The translations under genes and the position numbers were made by a program. A stretch of DNA of 64,000 nt from Prochlorococcus sp. AG-402-P18 (lineage in GTDB: Bacteria > Cyanobacteriota > Cyanobacteriia > PCC-6307 > Cyanobiaceae): NCBI GenBank assembly GCA_003216275.1, contig QCJC01000001.1:62001-126000 (forward strand), given 5' to 3'. Shown here piece by piece: positions 57,585 to 64,000 of the stretch (its first letter is position 1; every line of letters starts with the position of its first letter). The notes under the pieces were generated by a model. That model did not search any database. It was not told the DNA's origin and saw nothing but the letters and a program-made list of their open reading frames with translations.

Positions 57585-58484
57585 TTAAGTGATCAAGGAA
57601 ATCAACTCTGTTTTGTTGACAAGGTAAATATTTTTACAGAATTGGCATGTTAGTTCGGCTTTCCCATCCTCCTTTAGCATTTCTTTAAGTTGATTTTTAC
57701 CCAAAAGCTTCAATGCCGATAAACTTCTATCTCTTGAACATCTACATTTAAAATTAATTTTCTGAGATGAGCTAATAATATCTGTAGATGATTGATCTAG
57801 ATCAGGAAAAATTTCTTCAATTAGAGATATAAGATTGTTTTCTTTTTTGTTTAGCAAGGCTCCAAAAGATTGAATTTCTCTACATCTATTTTCCAGCAAG
57901 GTTATTAATGAATAGTCTCTTTCAGCTTTTGGCAATATTTGTGCTAAGAGCCCTCCGCTACAAACTATGCCATTTTGATTAATTATTTCTCCAACAAATA
58001 CAGCGGATGGTGTTTGTTCCGAATGCAGTAAATAGGAAGCTATATCTTCCCCTATGCCTCCATTTACTAATTCAACTGTGCTGTTATGTGGTTCACCTTT
58101 GCCCTCATCTCTAATAACGTGAAGATAACCAATACCTGTAGCTTTTTTGAAGTCAAATGTATAGTGATCTTTTTTATTTTTAATAAGGTCTAATTCAAGA
58201 TTTGGATTACCTACATAACCTCTCACACTTCCATCCCGACCAGCATCAATCGTTAATCCTTTTAGTGGCCCGTCTGAGCTTATCCTTAGTGTAACCCTTC
58301 CATGATTGACCTTCATTGAACTTGCAAGTAAAAGGCTCGCAGACATAGCCCTACCTACTATTGCAGAAGTTAAATATGAAAGAGAATGCCTTCTCTTAGC
58401 TTCTTTTGTTGACTGTGTCGTTGAGACGGCTACTAATCTGATCCCCCCTTTAGCTGCAGTAGCTCTAATAAGTGAATCTGTCAT
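57585..58484 (-). CDS. hslO: Hsp33 redox-regulated chaperone
   Basis: Hsp33 holds unfolded proteins under oxidative stress. The N-terminal substrate-binding part has [27 protein letters not shown], then [30 protein letters not shown] and [22 protein letters not shown]. The C-terminal redox switch has [10 protein letters not shown] and [10 protein letters not shown], giving CxC...CxxC for zinc. Length 299 is normal. It precedes, on the same strand, no coupled gene downstream; an ABC ATPase is upstream with a 4-base gap. Confidence 0.94.
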   Translation of the reverse strand: MTDSLIRATAAKGGIRLVAVSTTQSTKEAKRRHSLSYLTSAIVGRAMSASLLLASSMKVNHGRVTLRISSDGPLKGLTIDAGRDGSVRGYVGNPNLELDLIKNKKDHYTFDFKKATGIGYLHVIRDEGKGEPHNSTVELVNGGIGEDIASYLLHSEQTPSAVFVGEIINQNGIVCSGGLLAQILPKAERDYSLITLLENRCREIQSFGALLNKKENNLISLIEEIFPDLDQSSTDIISSSQKINFKCRCSRDRSLSALKLLGKNQLKEMLKEDGKAELTCQFCKNIYLVNKTELISLIT

Positions 58485-58488
58485 TGAA

Positions 58489-59136
58489 TTATTTTTGAAG
58501 TTTAGTTTTTTTATGGGAGATAAGTCTACCTTCGCTTAGCTCATAACAATCGGTATTAAATTCTTTAAAAAGTTCTGGTTCATGAGTAACGATTAAGATA
58601 GTTTGCTGCCCTTTCAGATTTGAAAGCAATTCAATGACTTCATTTTTTACTGACCAGTCTAGCCCTGCAGTTGGCTCATCCAATAAAAGTATTTTAGGTT
58701 TCCTAATTAATTGAACAGCGATTGCTAGTCGTCGTTGCTGGCCGCCGCTAAGAGACTCTGGAGGTTGCTTTAACTCTATGTTTTGCAGGCCAACTTTATT
58801 AAGCGTTGTGAATTGTTCTGTAGTTGATAACTTTTTGTGCCCAAGTCGTAATTCTTGTCCTACTGATAATCCAAGAAAATATCTCTCTGGAAATTGAAAA
58901 ACTAAACCACATAACCATCTTCGCTGCTTTGGATTAAGAGTTTTGTCGAACCATTTGATTTGTCCTTTTTGGCAGTCCGAAAGGCCACTAATTATTTCTA
59001 GTAATGTTGTTTTTCCGCTTCCGCTAGATCCCCTGATTAAAGTAATTCTGCCAGGTATAAGGTCTAAACACAGATTATGTAGTATTGGATTATTTGCTGT
59101 TGAGGGGTGATAACAAATATCTTTTAAACTAAGCAT
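58489..59136 (-). CDS. ECF/CbiO-like ABC transporter ATP-binding protein
   Basis: Single ABC ATPase of 215 residues: Walker [17 protein letters not shown], a Q-loop [12 protein letters not shown], signature [14 protein letters not shown], Walker [15 protein letters not shown], and LIVTHEP as the H-loop. The FPERYF segment resembles ECF-type (energy-coupling factor) and plant ABCI ATPases such as NAP14, which act in metal or vitamin supply. No membrane partner is adjacent, so it must pair with unlinked subunits. It is four bases ahead of hslO. Confidence 0.85.
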   Translation of the reverse strand: MLSLKDICYHPSTANNPILHNLCLDLIPGRITLIRGSSGSGKTTLLEIISGLSDCQKGQIKWFDKTLNPKQRRWLCGLVFQFPERYFLGLSVGQELRLGHKKLSTTEQFTTLNKVGLQNIELKQPPESLSGGQQRRLAIAVQLIRKPKILLLDEPTAGLDWSVKNEVIELLSNLKGQQTILIVTHEPELFKEFNTDCYELSEGRLISHKKTKLQK

Positions 59137-59247
59137 TATGTTCTCATTGCGAATTTGATCAAATTAAGATTTTTTATTTTAACAATCAACTTACATTAGA
59201 TTGCCTTTGATATCTTTTAGTTTTTTCTTTTTCAAGATCTATTGTTT

Positions 59248-59697
59248 ATGGAAGTTAGATTTCGTGAGGTTGATCCTTTTAATTGCTGGATATGGCTTAG
59301 ATATTCAGATGTACCTAGCAAAGGAGAAAAAGAATATGTCGATGGTATTTTTGATTCTTGGTATGTTCTAGGCAGACTTGGGGGGTTTAATTCTGAAAAT
59401 TTGCAAACACACGAAATGGGTTCTGACATCAGTTGGATGAGCTATGAAAATGACGATACCTCCTCTAGTCTTCCATCATTAATGCATAATCTTGGAGAAT
59501 TTGAATTTAATGAGTGTTGGGCAAGATGTTGGGTCGATTTAGGAACTTCTGACCTGATTGCAATTGATGTTTTGATAAATGTGCTAAAACAAATGGATGT
59601 TGATGTTGTGAAAATAGAAGAACTAATTATCGGAGGAGTAAATCAAGATTGGCCAGTAGAAGAACATCCTGAAGCAATTTTTTCTTCAACAGATTAA
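59248..59697 (+). CDS. DUF3531 family protein
   Basis: A cyanobacterial and plastid family protein of about 149 residues. Seen: FREVDPFNCWIWLRYSDVPSKGEKEYVDGIFDSWYVLGRLGGFNSENLQ, WDLGTSDLIAIDVLINVLK-like strand, and a C-terminal IGGVNQDWPVEEHP. The start ATG at 59248 (MEVRFREVD) is preferred over the TTG at 59242. The function is unknown. It is six bases ahead of rsmE on the same strand, so the two are co-transcribed. Confidence 0.78.
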   Translation: MEVRFREVDPFNCWIWLRYSDVPSKGEKEYVDGIFDSWYVLGRLGGFNSENLQTHEMGSDISWMSYENDDTSSSLPSLMHNLGEFEFNECWARCWVDLGTSDLIAIDVLINVLKQMDVDVVKIEELIIGGVNQDWPVEEHPEAIFSSTD

Positions 59698-59703
59698 TTT
59701 TCT

Positions 59704-60468
59704 ATGGCTGAGAAAAGAAGATTATTTATAAATCCAAATCGATTAAGTGATGAAATCGATTCAAATGGAGAGTTGATATTGACCTCTAATGAATCACATT
59801 ATTTATTTAGAGTTATGAGGATGAGATCGAAAGATATTTTAGAGGTTATTGATGGAAAAGGTCATCTTTGGAACGCAAGAATTGTTGAAAATAAAACTAT
59901 AAAACTTACCAATGCTTTTGATAAACCTCTTCAAGTCGTTCCAAGAGAGAGACCATTAATAGGCATTGCTGTAGTTATTCCTAAGAAGGGGTTTGAAAAC
60001 TTTTTGCAAATGAGTTGTGAGATAGGAGTTGACATTATTCAACCATTAATTTCAAAACGATCAGTAGTTAAAGAATGTAGTAACGAAAAAATTATTAGAT
60101 TTCAAAAAATTATTCATGAAGCCGTTGAGCAATCTGAAAGACTTTGGAGTCCAGAACTAATGCAGGTATTGACATTTCCTAATTGGATATATGATTTGCC
60201 TTCCGAAGCTCAAATAGGATTTGCCACAACACGCATTCAAAACTTGCAAGATTGTGTGAATTGGTTAAAAGAAACACCACATAAAGTCAATCAAGTTTGG
60301 GTGGTAGTGGGTCCAGAGGGAGGTTGGAATAAAGATGAAGAGGCATTAGCTTTTAACTCTGGCTTGTCTGGGGTGTCTATGGGAGAAACTATTTTGAGGA
60401 CATCAACAGCTGCCGTAAGTGCCTGTCAGTTAATGACTTCATGGAGAAGACTTAAATCATCCCTATAA
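59704..60468 (+). CDS. rsmE: 16S rRNA m3U1498 methyltransferase
   Basis: RsmE methylates N3 of U1498 in 16S rRNA. A N-terminal PUA-like part (NESHYLFRVMRMRSKDILEVIDGKGHLW) is followed by the SPOUT catalytic domain with ISKRSVVKE, EAVEQSERLWSPEL, VVVGPEGGWNKDEEALAF and GETILRTSTAAVSA, which contains the deep trefoil knot. Length 254 is standard. It starts six bases after DUF3531. Confidence 0.95.
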   Translation: MAEKRRLFINPNRLSDEIDSNGELILTSNESHYLFRVMRMRSKDILEVIDGKGHLWNARIVENKTIKLTNAFDKPLQVVPRERPLIGIAVVIPKKGFENFLQMSCEIGVDIIQPLISKRSVVKECSNEKIIRFQKIIHEAVEQSERLWSPELMQVLTFPNWIYDLPSEAQIGFATTRIQNLQDCVNWLKETPHKVNQVWVVVGPEGGWNKDEEALAFNSGLSGVSMGETILRTSTAAVSACQLMTSWRRLKSSL

Positions 60469-60531
60469 GATTGAATATTTTTGATCATAAAACCGTCTAT
60501 TGTTTAGAAATAGGCATGCTGGTTAGGAACG

Positions 60532-61275
60532 ATGGCTAACTTTTCTTCTATAAGCGGTATTTGGATTAATGCTTTTTTGATTAATTTCTTGTTGATATTT
60601 GTAGGACATAGGCTTCCATTTTTAACTAAGAAAGGTTGGATTCATGCTGGAATACTTGGAACACTTTTATTAGGATCTATTGGTTGGAATGGTTGGATAT
60701 CAGTTTGTGTATATCTCTTGCTGGGAACCTTAGTTACAAAAATTGGATACAAAAATAAGGCTTCCCGAGGGATTGCTGAAGCAAGAGGTGGTCAACGTGG
60801 GCCTGAAAATGTATGGGGGTCTGCAGCAACAGGTTGCTCACTCGCCTTATTAAGTTGTCTTTGGCCAAATCATTTAAATTTATTCATGGTAGGTTTTGCT
60901 TCTAGTTTCAGTGCAAAACTTTCCGATACTTTTTCAAGTGAAATTGGCAAAAGATTTGGTAAAAGAACTTTTCTAATTACGACTTTAAAGTCAGTATCAC
61001 CAGGAACAGAGGGGGCAATAAGTATCGAAGGTTCAATGGCTGGTTTGTTAGGAAGTTTTATCATGACTATTTTTATGCTTAATCTATCGATCATTTCTGG
61101 ACTATCTGTTGCTTTTATAGTCTTCTTTTCTGGGTATTTAGCAACTTTTTTGGAAAGTTATATTGGAGCAGTAGTTCAAAATAAGATTGATTGGATGACT
61201 AATGAATTAGTTAATTCTATCCAGACATCTATAGCCGCTATTATTTCTATCTTTTTATATTTGAAGTTTGTTTGA
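60532..61275 (+). CDS. DUF92/VTE6-like membrane protein (phytyl-phosphate kinase family)
   Basis: A polytopic protein of 247 residues with about 6 hydrophobic segments. Motifs NKASRGIAEARGGQRGPENVWGSAATG, KLSDTFSSEIGKRFGKRTFLITTLKSVSPGTEGAISIEGSMAGLLGS match the DUF92 / VTE6 family. VTE6 phosphorylates phytyl phosphate so that phytol from chlorophyll breakdown re-enters tocopherol and phylloquinone synthesis. That fits with menB and menD in the same window. Activity is inferred from the family. Confidence 0.85.
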   Translation: MANFSSISGIWINAFLINFLLIFVGHRLPFLTKKGWIHAGILGTLLLGSIGWNGWISVCVYLLLGTLVTKIGYKNKASRGIAEARGGQRGPENVWGSAATGCSLALLSCLWPNHLNLFMVGFASSFSAKLSDTFSSEIGKRFGKRTFLITTLKSVSPGTEGAISIEGSMAGLLGSFIMTIFMLNLSIISGLSVAFIVFFSGYLATFLESYIGAVVQNKIDWMTNELVNSIQTSIAAIISIFLYLKFV

Positions 61276-61280
61276 AATGT

Positions 61281-61928
61281 TTATTTTAAATCAGCCCAAT
61301 TCTTCAGTGCTGGCCATTCGCTAATTTGGTCATAAATCCATTTATGACCCTTAGTATTTAGATGTATTCCATCTGATGAGAGTAATTCCTTAAATGATAA
61401 TAGGTTGATCATTTTCTCATGGATAGATAAAAACGGGACATTTAATTCTAAGCAAGTTTCTTCAATTTTATTTTCATATTTAGAACAAGCTTGATTTGAA
61501 TACCAAAGACATTCTGCAAAAGGCATTGAGTCTTCATTAACAGGTGTTAATCCAAGAACCATTATATGTACATCATTCTTGATTTCGTTTACTAATTGTT
61601 TTAAGCCAAATTTAAAAGCATCTTCGGAAAGTTGGGGCCTGCCATCTTTTCTTCCAATTCTAGCTGTATCATTTAATCCAATTGATAGCAAAATACCTTC
61701 AGGAACTTTTCTCCTTAACTCTCCCCTTGATGCCCACTCATTCTTATATCTTATAGCAACTTTCTCTAATCCATCTCCTCTTACTCCAAGAGAATAAATG
61801 ATAGGTGCACCATCTAAATATAACCAGTTTTGTCTTAATCTCTCAGACCATCCCCCTCCCTCTAGATCTCCCCATCCGTAAACCCCACTATCTCCAATTA
61901 TGATTAATTTTTTCTGATATTTATTCAT
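61281..61928 (-). CDS. SGNH/GDSL-type esterase
   Basis: A GDSL-type hydrolase of 215 residues. The nucleophile block is LIIIGDSGVYGWGDLEGGGW, the Gly/Asn oxyanion blocks are SLGVRGDGLEK and SIGLNDTARIG, and the Asp-His pair is in LLSSDGIHLNTKGHKW. It has no signal peptide. Substrate unknown, and a lysophospholipase or carbohydrate esterase is possible. It ends five bases from the VTE6-like gene and lies downstream of a phosphonate-type permease on the same strand. Confidence 0.82.
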   Translation of the reverse strand: MNKYQKKLIIIGDSGVYGWGDLEGGGWSERLRQNWLYLDGAPIIYSLGVRGDGLEKVAIRYKNEWASRGELRRKVPEGILLSIGLNDTARIGRKDGRPQLSEDAFKFGLKQLVNEIKNDVHIMVLGLTPVNEDSMPFAECLWYSNQACSKYENKIEETCLELNVPFLSIHEKMINLLSFKELLSSDGIHLNTKGHKWIYDQISEWPALKNWADLK

Positions 61929-61952
61929 AAGTCGATATGTTGAATAAAATAA

Positions 61953-63503
61953 CTAACTAATGAAATTGTTGGTTGAATTCTTTAACCAATAATTTTTAGA
62001 AATGTTAAATAAAAACTCTCCCGACATTGTTAAGAAAGAGAAAGTAGCAGTTATTATCATGACTTGTGCCCAATCGAATGAGCTCAGTGATTCCTGTAAT
62101 TGCCACCCTAATCCTACTCCTCCGACTGCACCTATAATTGCTGTTTCCTTGAGGATTACGTCACTTCTATATGCTCCATAAGCTAAGTAACTATTACTTT
62201 GGGGTGCTAATATTCCATAAAGTGTTGCTGATTTCTTGCTTGAACCATTGCTTTTAATTGCTCGATAAATACTTTTTTCTTGATTTAGTATGTTATCTGT
62301 AAGTAATCTTCCCATGACACCCATATGTGTAATTCCTAGTGATAATGCGGCTACAGATATATTAGGATTAGTAAAAAGAAGAATAATTATAGTGGTCAAT
62401 GGAGGAGGTATCAATCTAAAGAGGATCCAAATAAGATTTTGAACTTTTAGAGGGAATTTACCTGGGAATAATACTAGTAAAAGTGGAGGTGTACCTATTG
62501 CAATCCCAGACGCAAAAAAAGTTATTAAGATTGTTGTAATGATTAGTTTAAAAAGAGGTAAGTTATTCAATTCATTTCTTATCTCTACGAATGAAGGTAA
62601 ATTTAAATACGAAAAGCTTAATGGAGTAAATATCTCGAAATTTATATTATAAAGCCAACTAATACCTAACGATAGAGATAGTAAAAATATTGAGATTGAA
62701 ATTAAGAAAGAATTTTTCAAACTAATATTTTCAGATAAATAACTTCTTAAATATCTTATAAATTTCTCTAATGAAATCATAACTAACCAAAGCATCCACA
62801 AACAAGTCCACATTTCATTGAACTCAAAGGATTTTAAAGTTAAATATAGTTCTGTTCCTATACCTCCTAATCCAAATATTCCAAGTAATGTTACACCTCT
62901 AATTGCACATTCAAATCTGTAACTTCCATATATAGATACTATAGGTATTAACTTTGGTAGTAGAATAGTTATAAATGAGCTCATAAAATTAGATCCAGTT
63001 CTCTTAATTGCTATTAGAGGTTGTATATCAAAACTATCTAGTTGATCTGAAATTACTCTTGCTGTTAAGGCTGAATAGGGAATGACTATAGATATAATTG
63101 CCACCCAAATATTCAAACCTAAAATTTGTATAAATAGTAGACCCCAGACTACTTCATGTATTGATCTTGGAATTGCTAATGAGTATTTTATGAATTTACC
63201 TAAATAAGAAAATTTAGGAATACTTTTCCAAAATAAATCTGTAGATAGTACACCTAAAAGAATTCCAATAAGCATACTTATAACCCAGCTAGTTAAAGCA
63301 GTAGCAATTGTTATTTGAAGTCCTTCCCATGCGCTTTTAACTAATTCTTGATTGAACGATGGTTTTATTGCTGAGCTTATGAATAGAAATATGATATTTA
63401 GACCCCCAATATGAAATCCTTTGATGATTTCTATTAGAATGGGAATGTAGGCTATTGATGGGATTAATGTTAATAAAGTTGATACTGGTTTTATTAATTT
63501 CAT
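61953..63503 (-). CDS. phnE: Phosphonate-type ABC transporter permease (double PhnE-like)
   Basis: The protein has two PhnE-like permease units fused in one chain of 516 residues. Unit 1 has TIATALTSWVISMLIGILLGVL and IPRSIHEVVWGLLFIQILG, then EAA-like loop AIKRTGSNFMSSFITILLPKL. Unit 2 repeats the order, with IIILLFTNPNISVAAL, GRLLTDNILNQEKSIYRAIKSNGSSKKSATLYGILAPQ and ILKETAIIGAVGGVGLG. About 12 helices are expected. It follows the PhnC-like ATPase in transcription order with a six-base gap. The ligand could be phosphonate or phosphite. Confidence 0.85.
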   Translation of the reverse strand: MKLIKPVSTLLTLIPSIAYIPILIEIIKGFHIGGLNIIFLFISSAIKPSFNQELVKSAWEGLQITIATALTSWVISMLIGILLGVLSTDLFWKSIPKFSYLGKFIKYSLAIPRSIHEVVWGLLFIQILGLNIWVAIISIVIPYSALTARVISDQLDSFDIQPLIAIKRTGSNFMSSFITILLPKLIPIVSIYGSYRFECAIRGVTLLGIFGLGGIGTELYLTLKSFEFNEMWTCLWMLWLVMISLEKFIRYLRSYLSENISLKNSFLISISIFLLSLSLGISWLYNINFEIFTPLSFSYLNLPSFVEIRNELNNLPLFKLIITTILITFFASGIAIGTPPLLLVLFPGKFPLKVQNLIWILFRLIPPPLTTIIILLFTNPNISVAALSLGITHMGVMGRLLTDNILNQEKSIYRAIKSNGSSKKSATLYGILAPQSNSYLAYGAYRSDVILKETAIIGAVGGVGLGWQLQESLSSFDWAQVMIITATFSFLTMSGEFLFNISKNYWLKNSTNNFIS

Positions 63504-63509
63504 TATGAA

Positions 63510-64000
63510 TCAAAATAGCCAATCAAGATCTGATTGATTAATATTATGAATTTCTCTATCTATTACAATCTCTCCATCTTTTAACCCAATAACTCTATTG
63601 AAATTATTTATTAAATTAATTTGGTGAAGACTTATAAGTATGGTCTCAGGGATTTTAATTCTAAGATAATTTTTTTGATTAATAAATAAATTTAAGATAT
63701 TTTTTGATAATAGAGGGTCTAAATTTGAGAAAGGTTCGTCTCCAAGAAGAATCTCTGGTTCTTGTCTTAAAAGACGTGCAATTGCTATTCTTTTTTTTTG
63801 CCCACCAGAAAGTTTATTTATATTGGAATAAATAGTTTTTTTAGGCAGACAGACTGCTGCTAGGCATTCTTGGCATAAACCTTTATCTAAGACTCCGATG
63901 AGATTTCTTAAAGCCCATATGAAATTGTGTTTACCTAGTGCACCGCAGTTTATATTCTGAGCGACATTTAGCTCTTCTATCAAAGATAAATCCTGCCATA
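63510..64000 (-). CDS. phnC: Phosphonate-type ABC transporter ATPase, cut by window edge
   Basis: The reading frame runs past base 64000 (preceded by [16 protein letters not shown]), so the ATG at 63983 is internal and the Walker A lies outside. Seen: [37 protein letters not shown] (signature, Walker B), then [22 protein letters not shown] (H-loop). LEECLA-type helical part with [13 protein letters not shown] is present. The last residues NQSDLDWLF end 6 bases from the permease gene. It looks like PhnC rather than a generic ATPase by gene order. Confidence 0.82.
   Translation of the reverse strand, partial: WQDLSLIEELNVAQNINCGALGKHNFIWALRNLIGVLDKGLCQECLAAVCLPKKTIYSNINKLSGGQKKRIAIARLLRQEPEILLGDEPFSNLDPLLSKNILNLFINQKNYLRIKIPETILISLHQINLINNFNRVIGLKDGEIVIDREIHNINQSDLDWLF

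Overview
The window looks like a chromosomal segment of a low-light-adapted Prochlorococcus (a marine picocyanobacterium close to the NATL-type strains). The evidence is the strongly AT-rich DNA, short intergenic gaps, a six-helix chlorophyll a/b antenna gene (pcb), a lycopene cyclase, a POR-like reductase, solanesyl-diphosphate synthase, cobalamin-dependent class II ribonucleotide reductase, and many small cyanobacterial proteins (DUF1350, DUF2811, DUF3531, a CPP1-like protein). No transposase, integrase, CRISPR array or rRNA was seen. There is one tRNA, tRNA-Ser(UGA).

Layout. 0-8.3 kb: phylloquinone genes (menD 3' part, menB), glgA and murF on the plus strand, then a minus-strand run of glmU, an MnmC-like methyltransferase, aroA and a ubiD-type decarboxylase. 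9.9-14.4 kb: a tight plus-strand series of comB, nitrilase, AMIN-type amidase, murI and sds, closed by a convergent HAD phosphatase. 15-22 kb: acs, DUF1350, a DnaQ-like exonuclease, hisS and ugd. 22-31 kb: small unknown genes, then pcb with a very strong terminator, a GltS-type symporter, a GST, a membrane-anchored T5orf172-like protein, an SDR and lycopene cyclase. 31-39.4 kb: a very AT-rich stretch with a POR-like SDR, MscS channel, isochorismatase-like hydrolase, a Fur regulator, an ArsS-like radical-SAM enzyme, an StpA-like phosphatase, a GpsA-like dehydrogenase and a NahK-like kinase. 39.5-45 kb: metY, metA, an FAD oxidase and the long form of CbiX. 45-51.5 kb: DUF2811, GMC oxidoreductase, pentapeptide-repeat protein, a GT39-like membrane protein, tRNA-Ser and small genes. 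52-64 kb: nrdJ, a methyltransferase, prfC, a CPP1-like protein, hslO, an ECF-type ATPase, DUF3531, rsmE, a VTE6/DUF92 protein, a GDSL esterase and a phosphonate-type ABC transporter (double permease plus a partial ATPase at the edge).

How the genes work together. Wall synthesis (murF, glmU, murI, amidase), aromatic and quinone metabolism (aroA, menD/B, ubiD, sds), methionine synthesis (metA feeding metY) and corrinoid supply and use (CbiX, NrdJ) are each represented by more than one gene. The most suggestive unexplained unit is the 34.3-39.4 kb group: ArsS-like, StpA-like, GpsA-like and NahK-like proteins together could make a glycerol glycoside, possibly an arsenosugar. The metA product carries the residue linked to acetyl-CoA use, which matches the adjacent O-acetylhomoserine enzyme. 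The intergenic DNA also holds a perfect 30-bp palindrome (28357-28386), a 19-bp-stem terminator after pcb, a terminator-like hairpin with no obvious upstream gene next to nrdJ, a symmetric divergent -10 pair at 17918-17948, and an inverted repeat just upstream of fur.
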